Part shown: positions 17,439 to 26,591 of the stretch, piece by piece
Numbering within the stretch: the stretch's first letter is position 1
Layout: every line of letters starts with the position of its first letter
Source: Advenella sp. S44
GTDB taxonomy: Bacteria > Pseudomonadota > Gammaproteobacteria > Burkholderiales > Burkholderiaceae_B
NCBI RefSeq assembly: GCF_002810445.1
Contig: NZ_NEXS01000003.1
Location: 186,001 to 250,000 of the forward strand
Reading direction: 5' to 3'
Length of the DNA stretch: 64,000 bases
Made by a program: the position numbers and the translations under genes
The notes under the pieces: generated by a model
Told to the model about the DNA's origin: nothing
The model's database searches: none
Seen by the model: the letters and a program-made list of their open reading frames with translations, nothing else

Positions 17439-18428
17439 ATGAAACGCAGAGATTTTATGGCTTTGCTGGCTGCTACGGTGGGAACGGGTTTGGCCCCCGC
17501 AGTAGGTGCAAGCTTGCCCGAAAACTGGCCTGAGAAACCAGTACGGATGATCGTACCGTTTCCAGCCGGGGGCGCCACCGATATCATCGCACGTATTTTG
17601 GCAGCAAATCTGGAAAGGTTTCTTGGGCAGCCTTTCGTCGTGGACAATCGCGCTGGCGCCTCCGGCATAATAGGTGAGAGTGCTGCAGCGCGTGCGGCTG
17701 CAGACGGATACACTGTTTTGTTAACGGGGAACGGACCACATGCCGTAAACACTGGGCTGTTTGATCCAATGCCTTATGACCCGTTGAAAGACTTTGCGCA
17801 AATTTCCCTGACGTCCATCTTGCCGCTAGTTCTCAATGTGCATCCATCCGTACCGGCAACTAATCTGCCAGAGTTTGTGACTTGGGTGCAAGACAATCCT
17901 GGAAAGTTTAATTATGCATCACCGGGTGTGGGGTCGCCTCCGCATCTGACAATGGAATTATTCAAACATGAAAATAATTTGGATATTGTTCACGTCCCAT
18001 ATAAAGGCAGCAGTCTCGCAATTACAGACCTTATAGGCGGGCAGATTACCGTCATGTTTGATAACGCGCTGGCTTCATTTCAGCATATAAAAAACGGCAA
18101 CGTTCGCGCTCTCGGTGTTGGTTCAACCGAAAGACTTTCTTCTCTTGCTGATGTACCAACCTTTAAGGAAGCCGGCTTTCCCCAGTTCGAGGCTTATACA
18201 TGGACTGCACTGGCCGCTCCCGCAGGGGTTCCGGAATCAATTATGAATAAATTGGCAGACGCTACAGCTAAGACCCTCAAAGATGCCGGGGTCAAAGAGA
18301 GGTTGACAGCACAAGGAGCGATTGCTGTTAGCTCGACGCCTGCAGAACTTGAAGAAAGGGTTCGTAGCGAAATAATAAAATGGACGAATGTTATCAAGCT
18401 TGCCAAGATAGAAAAAATCCGACTTTGA
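17439..18428 (+). CDS. Bug family (TctC-like) periplasmic substrate-binding protein
   Basis: The 329-residue exported protein has a leader MKRRDFMALLAATVG that resembles a twin-arginine signal, then the Bug pattern WPEKPVRMIVPFPAGGATDI and ANLERFLGQPFVVDNRAGA. Bug proteins bind small carboxylic acids and amino acids. No TctA/TctB membrane partners are present, which is usual for orphan Bugs in Alcaligenaceae. AAGGAG precedes the start. It probably captures the substrate or product of the flanking enzymes. Confidence 0.92.
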   Translation: MKRRDFMALLAATVGTGLAPAVGASLPENWPEKPVRMIVPFPAGGATDIIARILAANLERFLGQPFVVDNRAGASGIIGESAAARAAADGYTVLLTGNGPHAVNTGLFDPMPYDPLKDFAQISLTSILPLVLNVHPSVPATNLPEFVTWVQDNPGKFNYASPGVGSPPHLTMELFKHENNLDIVHVPYKGSSLAITDLIGGQITVMFDNALASFQHIKNGNVRALGVGSTERLSSLADVPTFKEAGFPQFEAYTWTALAAPAGVPESIMNKLADATAKTLKDAGVKERLTAQGAIAVSSTPAELEERVRSEIIKWTNVIKLAKIEKIRL

Positions 18429-18467
18429 TCTTCCGCAGAAATGATCGGCGGTTTTTAGTATTTATTC

Positions 18468-19322
18468 ATGGATAAAGGAAAGAAATTGAAATTATTGCGT
18501 TATGGCCCGAAGGGGGCAGAAAGACCTGGTGTGCTGGATGCCAAAGGGATGATCCGCGATTTATCCGGTGTTATTTCCGACTTGACTGTCCAACAGTTGG
18601 TGCCCCAAGCGATGGACACTCTGCGCTCCATCGATATTGACGCTCTACCCGAAGTTCCGGATGGGGTCCGGTTGGGTGTTCCATACACAGGCATGCGCAA
18701 GTTCATTTGCATAGGGTTAAATTACCGCGATCATGCAGAAGAGTCCGGACAACCAGTGCCCAAAGAGCCCATCATCTTTACCAAGTGGACTAGCTGCGTG
18801 CAGGGCGCCAACGACCCTATCGAGCTTCCCCTGAACTCCAAGAAAACGGACTGGGAAGTAGAGCTTGGCGTAGTAATTGGGAAAAAAGCGAAGTGTATTG
18901 AACCTCAGGATGCTGCGCAATACATTGCAGGTTATTGTGTTGTCAATGATATTTCGGAACGCGAATATCAGCTGGAGAAAAGCGGTCAGTGGGATATTGG
19001 CAAGGGATGTGACACTTTTGGTCCGATTGGGCCTTGGCTCGTCAGTTCGGACGAGATTCCTGATGCGCAAGCGCTGAGTTTATGGCTTGAGGTAAATGGT
19101 AAACAGTTCCAGAATAGCAATACGGAACAAATGGTTTTTGATGTGAATCATCTGATCAGCTATGTCAGCCGTTTTACGACTTTAGAACCTGGTGATCTTA
19201 TTTCTACAGGCACTCCGCCAGGCGTCGGGCTCGGCCAAAAGCCGCCCGTTTATTTGAATAGGGGAGACATAATCACATTGGGTATTCAAGGTTTGGGCCA
19301 ACAACGTCAGGAAGTGAACTGA
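18468..19322 (+). CDS. Fumarylacetoacetate hydrolase family protein
   Basis: This 284-residue enzyme has the FAH core: FICIGLNYRDHAEESG, the metal-binding WEVELGVVIGK, GYCVVNDISEREYQ and ISTGTPPGVGLG. Family members hydrolyse C-C bonds of acylpyruvates or act as hydratases and decarboxylases on 2-oxo acids. As third gene of the dioxygenase operon it probably handles a keto-acid product. The exact reaction is open. Confidence 0.9.
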   Translation: MDKGKKLKLLRYGPKGAERPGVLDAKGMIRDLSGVISDLTVQQLVPQAMDTLRSIDIDALPEVPDGVRLGVPYTGMRKFICIGLNYRDHAEESGQPVPKEPIIFTKWTSCVQGANDPIELPLNSKKTDWEVELGVVIGKKAKCIEPQDAAQYIAGYCVVNDISEREYQLEKSGQWDIGKGCDTFGPIGPWLVSSDEIPDAQALSLWLEVNGKQFQNSNTEQMVFDVNHLISYVSRFTTLEPGDLISTGTPPGVGLGQKPPVYLNRGDIITLGIQGLGQQRQEVN

Positions 19323-19554
19323 TTTAGTTGCGCGGTGTCAGGCTACTCAACTACTTTTTTTGTAGCTGTTTTGTCCACTATAGAACGATAGTCGGACAGG
19401 CGGCTTCAGGGTCAATATATGTCCAGAGCCGGACGCGCGCTCGTTCTTTACGATCATCAGCGCGCTGACAGTAGCGTCGTCCGTTGATGGTTCGTTAGTA
19501 CTCGGCATGATTGACGAGTTCTTTATTACGCATGAAGGCGATTTCTTGTATCGC

Positions 19555-20421
19555 TCAAACCGACGCGTCCGTTTCCCGCAGGCTGACTACCGGCGGCAAT
19601 TGCAGGCGTTTAAAGGCGCTCTTGTTGGCCAGATCCGACACCCTGGCAAAAAGTGCGTCCTGCTCCGATTTGGGCACTTTATCGTCCAGGATTTCCTGGG
19701 CGAGTGCGCCTTCATTCACCGTTCCGAAAAGCACCTGCAATACCGGATCCAGGATGTCGTAATCGGGCAGGTTGTCAGAATCCTTCTGGCCCGGGGCAAG
19801 CTCTGCTGACGGCGCCTTGTCGATGATCGCCTGTGGAACCACTTGCCTGCCGGCGCTTGTGTTCATATGGCGGGCAAGCGCGTAGACCTCGGTTTTGTAC
19901 AGGTCGCCGATCAGGTTCAGGCCGCCGCAGGTGTCTCCATACAACGTGCAGTATCCTACCGACGCTTCGGACTTGTTACCTGTGGAAAGGACAAGATGTC
20001 CATTCATATTGGAGTAGGTCATTAGTACAATGCCTCGCGCCCGTGCCTGCAGATTCTCCAGGGCCACGCCGCTGGCAGGCGCTCCCAGGCTGGCTTGCAT
20101 CGTGTCCGAGACCTGGGTGACGATATCCATGATTGGACATGTGAGCAGTTCAACGCCCAGGCCTTCGCACAACTGAATGGAATCCTGCACGCTGCCCTTG
20201 CTGGAATAGGACGAGGGCATGGTGATCGCCGTGACATTGTCGCCACCGATCGCCTGTGCAGCCAGGGCGATCGTGATGGCGCTGTCAAGGCCCCCGGAAC
20301 TGCCGACCAGCACTTTGGTAAAACCGTTATCGGCCAGATAATTGCGCAGACTGGTGCTGATGCGCTCTTGGTAGCGTTGCAGAACAATGGGTTCAATGGA
20401 CGGGTTCTGATTCGTACTCAT
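19555..20421 (-). CDS. nadE: NAD(+) synthase, synthetase domain only (ammonia-dependent type)
   Basis: This 288-residue enzyme has the N-type ATP-pyrophosphatase motif SSGGLDS (41-47) and the NadE segments TGNKSEASVGYCTLYGDTCGG and KAPSAELAPGQKDSD. It adenylates nicotinate-adenine dinucleotide and amidates it to NAD. It lacks the N-terminal nitrilase (glutaminase) domain, so ammonia is the likely donor, although the sequence resembles the C-terminal half of glutamine-dependent NadE. It lies 145 bases behind pxpA on the same strand. Confidence 0.93.
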   Translation of the reverse strand: MSTNQNPSIEPIVLQRYQERISTSLRNYLADNGFTKVLVGSSGGLDSAITIALAAQAIGGDNVTAITMPSSYSSKGSVQDSIQLCEGLGVELLTCPIMDIVTQVSDTMQASLGAPASGVALENLQARARGIVLMTYSNMNGHLVLSTGNKSEASVGYCTLYGDTCGGLNLIGDLYKTEVYALARHMNTSAGRQVVPQAIIDKAPSAELAPGQKDSDNLPDYDILDPVLQVLFGTVNEGALAQEILDDKVPKSEQDALFARVSDLANKSAFKRLQLPPVVSLRETDASV

Positions 20422-20565
20422 GAAGGATTCCTTTTGGCAGCGAGTGACAGGCCGGGTGGCATGTCCAAGGCCTGGTGATTTTTTGTTTGCGAAAATCCGC
20501 CTGTTCGCTGTATCCGAGGCGGCATCGCGGGATCTGGAGTGCAGGGAAATCGTGCGCCCATTGTC

Positions 20566-21318
20566 TTAAAGGGCCATCAGCAGGCCTTCTTTTTCAAAGA
20601 CGGCATGGATTTGGCGCGCAAACTCCAGCGCATGAACGCCGTCGCCATGCAGGCATAGCGTATCGGCTTCGATTGTTACCTTTTTTCCCGACTGGGTAAT
20701 CACATATCCTTCTCTTACCATAGTGAGGGCTTGCGCGACCGACGTTTCAACGTCTTCGATCAGCGCGCCGGGCTGATTGCGCGGCATCAGCGTGCCGTCA
20801 TCCTGGTAGGAGCGGTCGGCAAAGACCTCCTGCATTACGTTAAGGCCCAGGCCGCGGGCAATCTCTGCCTGTTTGCTGCCGGCCAGGGCAAACAGTGTCA
20901 GTTGCGAGTCGACATCCAGCACCGCCTGCGCGATGGCTGCCGCCAGCTCTGCATGGTTGGCTGACATGTTATACAAGGCACCGTGTGCTTTCACGTGATA
21001 AAGCCTGCCGCCTTGGGAGCGGGCGACGGCGGCAAGGGCGCCGACCTGTACCACGATCAGGTCATAGGCCTGGGCGGGGGTGAGCGCAAAGGGGCGTCGC
21101 CCGAATCCCCGTATATCGTCCAGGCCGGGGTGTGCGCCTGGCTTGACGCCTTGCTGCAGCGCCAGCTGCATGGTGCGACGCATCGTATGCGCGTCGCCTG
21201 CGTGAAAACCACAGGCGATGTTGGCCGAAGTCACATAGGGCATGATGGCAGCGTCATCGCCCATGGTCCAGGCGCCGAAACTTTCGCCCATATCACAATT
21301 GAGATCGATTTTTTTCAT
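20566..21318 (-). CDS. pxpA: 5-oxoprolinase subunit PxpA (LamB/YcsF family)
   Basis: The 250-residue protein starts MKKIDLNCDMGESFG and has the LamB/YcsF pattern ANIACGFHAGD, GAHPGLDDIRGFGRR and VKAHGALYN. With PxpB and PxpC it opens 5-oxoproline (pyroglutamate) to glutamate using ATP. The frame extends upstream to 21363, but the ATG at 21318 is the family start. It follows pxpC on the same strand. Confidence 0.94.
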   Translation of the reverse strand: MKKIDLNCDMGESFGAWTMGDDAAIMPYVTSANIACGFHAGDAHTMRRTMQLALQQGVKPGAHPGLDDIRGFGRRPFALTPAQAYDLIVVQVGALAAVARSQGGRLYHVKAHGALYNMSANHAELAAAIAQAVLDVDSQLTLFALAGSKQAEIARGLGLNVMQEVFADRSYQDDGTLMPRNQPGALIEDVETSVAQALTMVREGYVITQSGKKVTIEADTLCLHGDGVHALEFARQIHAVFEKEGLLMAL

Positions 21319-21432
21319 ACGTCTATTCCATGAGCCAGAGGCAGGTGAAAACACAGAAATCATACTGGCATTCTATACCTAACGGTCTGGCAAATAGCGC
21401 CAGTGGCCTGACGCCGTGTGTATGGGATCAAC

Positions 21433-22461
21433 TTATGTCTGCTGCGAAAAAGCGGCAGCAATTTGTGTGGCCAGCGGATCAAGGGCCTGGTGTAATTGCT
21501 CGAACAAGGCTTCGCGGTCCTGGAAGATCCGTTGCGCCTGACCCAGGCTGATCAGTGACAGATGCAGCGTCTCACCAGGCAAACAGCGCGCCAGAACAGG
21601 CAGGTCGACGCTGGCGACATTGGCGATTTTGGGATAGCCGCCGGTGGTCTGGCGATCGGCCATCAGGATGATAGGAAGCCCGTCTGGCGGGATCTGAATG
21701 GTGCCAAAAGCGGTAGGTTCGGAAAGAATCTGCAGGTCGGGTTCCGGTTGCAGCGAGGGGCCTTGCAGGCGATAGCCCATGCGATCGGAGTTCGCGGTGA
21801 TGGTATAGGAGCCGTTAAGAAATCGGTTTTGTTGTCTGGTGTTAAACAGCATCCAGTGTGCGCCACGCGTCACCCGGATACGACTTCTGGCGGCCAGCCC
21901 GAGCCCCGCGGGCAGATAAATCCGAAAATCGTCCAGAAACTGGGCCAGCGCGCCCACGGCCGGTGTCTGAATGCTCCGGTTAAGGACAAGCGTATCGTCT
22001 TTGAGCAGTGCGCGTCCGTGCACGCCGCCCATGCGGCTTTTGAGATCGGTGCTGGCGCTTTCCATGCTGGTGGTCAGCTGTACGCCGCCGGCAATCGCCA
22101 TGCTTGCCCGGGCGTGTCCCGAGAGCCGGTCCGTCGTGGCAGGGGGTGCATCAATTTGCAGAATCTGGCCGGCGCGGATCAGGTGAGGACGATTGATGGC
22201 AAGCGGTTTTTGGTCGCACCGAATCGAAAATGGCGCGCCGCAAACGGCGATGCAGGCGTCCTGGGTGAATTTGATTTGCGGCCCTGAAAGCGTCATTTCC
22301 AGTACAGGCAAGGGCTCCCGGTTGCCCACCAGGGCATTGGCCAGCCTGTAGGCGACCTGATCCATGACGCCGCACACCGGCGCGCCATAGGCTTGATAAC
22401 CGTGGCGGCCGGCATCCTGATACAGCGACAGCGGACCAGGCCTGAGCACCTGCAACGTCAT
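21433..22461 (-). CDS. pxpC: 5-oxoprolinase subunit PxpC (biotin-dependent carboxylase-like, KipA)
   Basis: This 342-residue protein has the KipA/AHS2 pattern: VLRPGPLSLYQDAGRHGYQA, the segment YGAPVCGVMDQVAYRLAN and, near the C-terminus, PIILMADRQTTGGYPKIA. It forms the 5-oxoprolinase complex with PxpB and PxpA. Its start is 10 bases beyond the pxpB stop. In Gram-positives the homologous pair controls sporulation kinase A; here the enzymatic role is far more likely. Confidence 0.93.
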   Translation of the reverse strand: MTLQVLRPGPLSLYQDAGRHGYQAYGAPVCGVMDQVAYRLANALVGNREPLPVLEMTLSGPQIKFTQDACIAVCGAPFSIRCDQKPLAINRPHLIRAGQILQIDAPPATTDRLSGHARASMAIAGGVQLTTSMESASTDLKSRMGGVHGRALLKDDTLVLNRSIQTPAVGALAQFLDDFRIYLPAGLGLAARSRIRVTRGAHWMLFNTRQQNRFLNGSYTITANSDRMGYRLQGPSLQPEPDLQILSEPTAFGTIQIPPDGLPIILMADRQTTGGYPKIANVASVDLPVLARCLPGETLHLSLISLGQAQRIFQDREALFEQLHQALDPLATQIAAAFSQQT

Positions 22462-22470
22462 GTTGTTTCC

Positions 22471-23229
22471 TTATTGCGTATCATGACTTTCCGATTTGAT
22501 TCGGTCATACTCGTGACGATCAATGGCTTCGAACTGAACCTCGTCGCCCGGCGCATAAAGCGCATAGGGAGCGGTGTCCGGGTCGAACAGGCGCAGCGGT
22601 GTCGCGCCGACAATATGCCAGCCCCCCGGCGAATCGTTCGGATAAATAACAGTCTGGCAGTTGGCGATGGCAACCGATCCGGCAGGCAGGCGGTTGCGTG
22701 GCGTACTGCGTCGGGCAATGGCAAGACGGCTGTCGGACAGGCCCATGTAGCCCATGCCTGGCGCAAAACCCAGCATGAAAACGCGAACCGGGGCGGCGGT
22801 GTGCAACCGGATTACCTCATCGACGGATATTTTGCAATGCTGGGCGATATCAATCAAATCGATGCCCAGTTGCAGGTCATAGCAGACCGGGATACGAATC
22901 AGCCGGGTGGCCTGGGCAAGGGCGCCCGCGGTATTGTCAGTGCCCGACTGCCCGGACAGCGGCGCCAGCAGGCCTGTCAGGGTGTTGATCAGGTCTTTGT
23001 GTGCAGGCGGATCCGGATAAAAGGGGTGCAGATATACCCCCAATGTGGTGAAGGTGGGCACCAGATCGCTGATGTAGGGCAGACCGGCATGATGAATCAG
23101 CTCGGCCGCCTGACGCGCTCGCGCGTTGATGCCCGGATCAATCCGATCGCCGAAGCGGATGATCAGGCAATGATCCCCTTCTGAAGTAAAGGCCCAGGGA
23201 GCGGTGGAGTTGACCGTGTGTGAACTCAT
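22471..23229 (-). CDS. pxpB: 5-oxoprolinase subunit PxpB (KipI/AHS1)
   Basis: This 252-residue protein has the AHS1 features GDHCLIIRFGDRIDP, VRVFMLGFAPGMGYMG and a C-terminal PGGWHIVGATPLRLFDP. The ATG at 23229 (MSSHTVNST) fits the family start; an upstream extension to 23313 is unlikely. It is the first gene of pxpB-pxpC-pxpA-nadE, so 5-oxoproline recycling and NAD synthesis may be co-transcribed. Confidence 0.93.
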   Translation of the reverse strand: MSSHTVNSTAPWAFTSEGDHCLIIRFGDRIDPGINARARQAAELIHHAGLPYISDLVPTFTTLGVYLHPFYPDPPAHKDLINTLTGLLAPLSGQSGTDNTAGALAQATRLIRIPVCYDLQLGIDLIDIAQHCKISVDEVIRLHTAAPVRVFMLGFAPGMGYMGLSDSRLAIARRSTPRNRLPAGSVAIANCQTVIYPNDSPGGWHIVGATPLRLFDPDTAPYALYAPGDEVQFEAIDRHEYDRIKSESHDTQ

Positions 23230-23371
23230 GCTTTGTGCAAATGCGGTTCGAAAGCGGAACCTGTTAATGTGTGTTCGACACAGTTTATCAGCAATACCGT
23301 GGGCGCTGCGCACGGTACGGGTAAAACCTGATGGACCGCAGTGCGGCCTGTCGCGGACTACCGGTCAGCAC

Positions 23372-24712
23372 TCAGGCATCGGCAATCCCGGCCTTTTTGG
23401 CGCTACTGTCTTGCGGGTCGTATACCACGGCTTCTGTCGGAAAAACGATCTTGAATGTACTGCCCTTGTTGATCTCGCTATCGATGACCAGCTTGGCGTT
23501 ATGCCTGATCACAATGTGCTTGGTAATGGCCAGCCCCAGTCCGGTTCCGCCGGAGGCGCGCGAACGGCTTTTGTCCACGCGGTAAAAGCGTTCGGTAATG
23601 CGTGGGATATCTTTCTTTTCAATCCCCAGTCCCGTGTCGGTCACGCTAAAGACAGCTTCGCCATGATCGTTGCGGCCCCAGCCGATGGAGACCTTGCCGC
23701 CTTCCGGGGTATAGCGTACGGCGTTGGTCAGCAGATTGGTCACGGCAGACGCCAGCTCATTCATCTGTCCGACGACAGCCAGTACCGGATCAACGTCAAA
23801 CTCAAAGGCGTGCGATTCGCGCGAGATTGACTGGGCCTGTACGGCGGCCTCGTTAATAATGGGCGCCAATTGCACGGTAGTGCCGTCGATAATCTCGGTT
23901 GACTCCAGCGTAGACAGGGTAAGCAGGTCGGCTACGATGGCCAGCATGCGTTGCGCCTGCTCGTGCATGAGTACTTCATATTGATTGCGCTGTTCTTTTG
24001 TCAATGCGTCGTTCGGAAGATCGCGCATGGTTTCCAGAAAACCGATCAGTACGGTCAGCGGCGTGCGGATTTCATGCGAGACATTGGCGACGAAGTCCCG
24101 TTGGGTCGTTTGCAGTTTTTCCAGTTGCGTAATGTCCTGGCACAGCAGCAGATATCCTTCATTGGCGTGCTGGGTAAGCTGAAACTGCAAGGAGCAGACC
24201 TGACCGCCGATTTCCTTGCGGCTGCGCAAAGGCCGGCTCCATTGGCGACTTTGCGCGTAATCGAAAAACTCGGGCAGACGAATGATATTGAAGATGTTAT
24301 AGCCCTTGTCTTTCTCATACACCAGATCCAGAAGTCGCTGGGACTGGGCGTTGCACCATTCGATCTGAAAGGATTTGTCAAGGGTGACGGCTGCGGCGGG
24401 TAGGGCCTGGGCTGCCGACAGGACGTTGTTGGTCAGTTCGCGCAGCGCGGTATATTCGTTCTGCCGGCTGCGCACATATTTGTAGATGGGCGTGACAATT
24501 TCGTCATAAACGCCCAAGTCGGGCGGCGGCGCGCTGGCAGGCTGGCTGGCCCACTTGCGCGTCAGCTTCTGATGACGCAACTGCCTGGCCTGGTAGGCCA
24601 AGCCACAAAGTGCCAGAAACACAACGCCACTGACGCCGCCCGCGAACCACTGGATGCCCAGCGCCAGCGCGACAACAACAAGATAGGCGAGCAAAAGAGT
24701 GGAGCGGGGCAT
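23372..24712 (-). CDS. phoR: Phosphate regulon sensor histidine kinase PhoR
   Basis: This 446-residue kinase has two N-terminal membrane segments (about 5-20 and 25-41), a PAS-type region (95-195), the phospho-acceptor H213 in VSHEIRTPLTVLIGFLE, and an ATPase domain with NLLTNAVRYTPEGG and GTGLGLAITKHI. It senses phosphate status through the Pst-PhoU complex and phosphorylates PhoB. It follows phoB by 129 bases that contain a palindrome. No pst or phoU gene is in the window. Confidence 0.93.
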   Translation of the reverse strand: MPRSTLLLAYLVVVALALGIQWFAGGVSGVVFLALCGLAYQARQLRHQKLTRKWASQPASAPPPDLGVYDEIVTPIYKYVRSRQNEYTALRELTNNVLSAAQALPAAAVTLDKSFQIEWCNAQSQRLLDLVYEKDKGYNIFNIIRLPEFFDYAQSRQWSRPLRSRKEIGGQVCSLQFQLTQHANEGYLLLCQDITQLEKLQTTQRDFVANVSHEIRTPLTVLIGFLETMRDLPNDALTKEQRNQYEVLMHEQAQRMLAIVADLLTLSTLESTEIIDGTTVQLAPIINEAAVQAQSISRESHAFEFDVDPVLAVVGQMNELASAVTNLLTNAVRYTPEGGKVSIGWGRNDHGEAVFSVTDTGLGIEKKDIPRITERFYRVDKSRSRASGGTGLGLAITKHIVIRHNAKLVIDSEINKGSTFKIVFPTEAVVYDPQDSSAKKAGIADA

Positions 24713-24813
24713 GGTTGATTATTTCCTGAACAGCGGGCTATGTGCCAGCCGCCCAACATTGACGAAAAGCCTGGCGCGCCGGCAGTTAACCAGCTTCAAT
24801 AGCAAACAAACCG

Positions 24814-24831
24814 GGCCCGGTATACCGGGCC
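24814..24831. promoter_or_regulatory. 18-bp palindrome between phoB and phoR
   Basis: GGCCCGGTATACCGGGCC is perfectly self-complementary and lies 10 bases after the phoB stop. On the minus strand it is followed by CGGTTTGTTTG, so it may be an attenuating terminator that keeps phoR expression below that of phoB. Confidence 0.6.
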
Positions 24832-24841
24832 TGTTAGGGAA

Positions 24842-25537
24842 TCAGGCCGGCAGTTTAGAGGTGAAACGATACCCGCTCCCGCGAACAGTTTCAACCAGAT
24901 TATGATGATTGCTTGGCTCCAGGGCCTTGCGCAGGCGGCGGATGTGCACGTCAACGGTGCGTTCCTCTAGGAACACATGGTCGCCCCAGACCTGGTCGAG
25001 CAATTGACCCCGGGTAAATACGCGTTCCGGGTGTGTCATGAAAAAATGCAGCAGGCGAAATTCGGTCGGACCCAGCGGCAGGTTTGCTCCATTGCCCGTG
25101 ATGCGGTGCGAGACCGGATCTAGCTTGAGACCCGCGATTTCGATTTCGTCGTCAGTCAGTTGAGGCGCACGGCGGCGCAGGACGGCCTTGATGCGCGCCA
25201 TCAGCTCTTTAGGAGAAAACGGCTTGGTAATGTAATCATCGGCGCCGCTTTCCAGCCCTTCGACCTTGTCGGCTTCCGAACTTTTGGCGGTCAGCATGAT
25301 GATGGGGATATCGCGCGTACGCTCGCTGCCGCGCAGGTTGCGCGCCAGATTCAGGCCGGAGGAGCCGGGCAGCATCCAGTCCAGCAGAATCAGATCGGGC
25401 AGTTCTGCGTTGATCAGTACCTTTGCTTGTTCGGCATCCAGCGCACGCAGCACTTTATGGCCGGCAAAGGACAGGTTGACAGAAATGAGCTCTTGAATTG
25501 CGGGTTCGTCTTCAACGACAAGAATTGTGCTGGCCAT
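24842..25537 (-). CDS. phoB: Phosphate regulon response regulator PhoB
   Basis: The 231-residue OmpR-type regulator has a receiver domain with phospho-acceptor D53 (LILLDWMLPG) and a winged-helix DNA-binding domain (about 130-228; TRGQLLDQVWGDHVFLEERT). It activates phosphate-starvation genes. The phn operon at 57-64 kb is a plausible target, but no convincing Pho box was found there. Confidence 0.95.
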   Translation of the reverse strand: MASTILVVEDEPAIQELISVNLSFAGHKVLRALDAEQAKVLINAELPDLILLDWMLPGSSGLNLARNLRGSERTRDIPIIMLTAKSSEADKVEGLESGADDYITKPFSPKELMARIKAVLRRRAPQLTDDEIEIAGLKLDPVSHRITGNGANLPLGPTEFRLLHFFMTHPERVFTRGQLLDQVWGDHVFLEERTVDVHIRRLRKALEPSNHHNLVETVRGSGYRFTSKLPA

Positions 25538-25655
25538 AATGAAGTAAAATTAAAAAGTCATCCAATTGACATTAACCGGAAATACCAGCCTCAATAGTAT
25601 TGCCTGATTGTGTCATGTTTGTGACAACCCTGCCTACTTTCAATAAAGATTGCAT

Positions 25656-26423
25656 ATGAATTCAGAACGCCCTACGCCGGCCGGGCAATCCGGTACCACG
25701 CATTTCGGTTTCCGTACTGTTGATGAACAGGAGAAGGCCGAAAAGGTGGCGCAAGTGTTTCATTCGGTGGCGCAACGCTACGATGTCATGAATGATCTGA
25801 TGTCCGGCGGCATGCACCGCATTTGGAAGCGCTTTACGATCGGGCGTGCCGCAGTGCGGCCGGGCATGCGAGTGCTGGACATCGCCGGCGGTACTGGCGA
25901 CTTGGCTCTGGCATTTGCCGCTAAGGTCGGGCCCACCGGTCAGGTGTGGCATACCGATATCAATTCTTCTATGTTACAGGTAGGCCGGGATCGCCTGATT
26001 GACCAGGGGGTATTGCTGCCTACCGTGGTTTGCGATGCGGAGCACTTGCCGTTTCCTGATGCGTTCTTTGATGTGGTCACCGTGGCTTTCGGTTTGCGTA
26101 ACATGACGCACAAGGAGCAGGCCCTGCAACAGATGCAGCGAGTGCTCAAGCCCGGCGGGAAATTGCTGGTGCTGGAGTTTTCCCGGGTGGCGCCGCCACT
26201 GGCGCCGGCTTATGACTGGTATTCTTTCAATATTCTTCCATGGCTTGGTAAAAAAGTGGCCGATGATGAAGACAGCTACCGCTATTTGGCAGAATCCATA
26301 CGCATGCATCCGGATCAGGAAACGTTGGCGCAAATGATGCGTGACGCCGGCCTGCCTCGCGTTAATTATTTCAATCTGACCGCAGGGGTGGTGGCGCTGC
26401 ACGAAGGGGTCAAGCTGTTCTGA
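25656..26423 (+). CDS. ubiE: Ubiquinone/menaquinone biosynthesis C-methyltransferase UbiE
   Basis: This 255-residue SAM methyltransferase has the motif [13 protein letters not shown], the UbiE block [14 protein letters not shown] and [13 protein letters not shown]. It C-methylates the demethyl quinone ring in ubiquinone synthesis. The ATG at 25656 is preceded by AAAGA; a TTG two codons upstream is less likely. It is divergent from phoB and starts the ubi locus that resumes at ubiJ-ubiB about 5 kb downstream. Confidence 0.95.
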   Translation: MNSERPTPAGQSGTTHFGFRTVDEQEKAEKVAQVFHSVAQRYDVMNDLMSGGMHRIWKRFTIGRAAVRPGMRVLDIAGGTGDLALAFAAKVGPTGQVWHTDINSSMLQVGRDRLIDQGVLLPTVVCDAEHLPFPDAFFDVVTVAFGLRNMTHKEQALQQMQRVLKPGGKLLVLEFSRVAPPLAPAYDWYSFNILPWLGKKVADDEDSYRYLAESIRMHPDQETLAQMMRDAGLPRVNYFNLTAGVVALHEGVKLF

Positions 26424-26591
26424 CGCCTACAGACGTGGCCGGTCTCTGACCAGGTTGCCTCACGTCCCCACAGAAGGGAACCGCATTTGCGTACCGAAAC
26501 AATCTTGCTTGCATAATTATTCAGGTTTTTGTAAGATTGGCTTGTTTGCTAATTTATTCATTGTGGGTCAATCCCACCGGAGCAATAATCA

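Noticed and set aside
19323-19554. Possible insertion-sequence remnant behind the FAH gene (TGTAGCTGTTTTGTCCACTA and a short minus-strand frame)
   Set aside because: No transposase motif, inverted terminal repeat or target duplication could be identified; nothing in these 232 bases supports a named element.
25608-25627. Possible Pho box (TGTCATGTTTGTGACA) between phoB and ubiE
   Set aside because: The two halves are inverted rather than the direct 11-nt-spaced repeats of a Pho box, so PhoB binding cannot be claimed from sequence.
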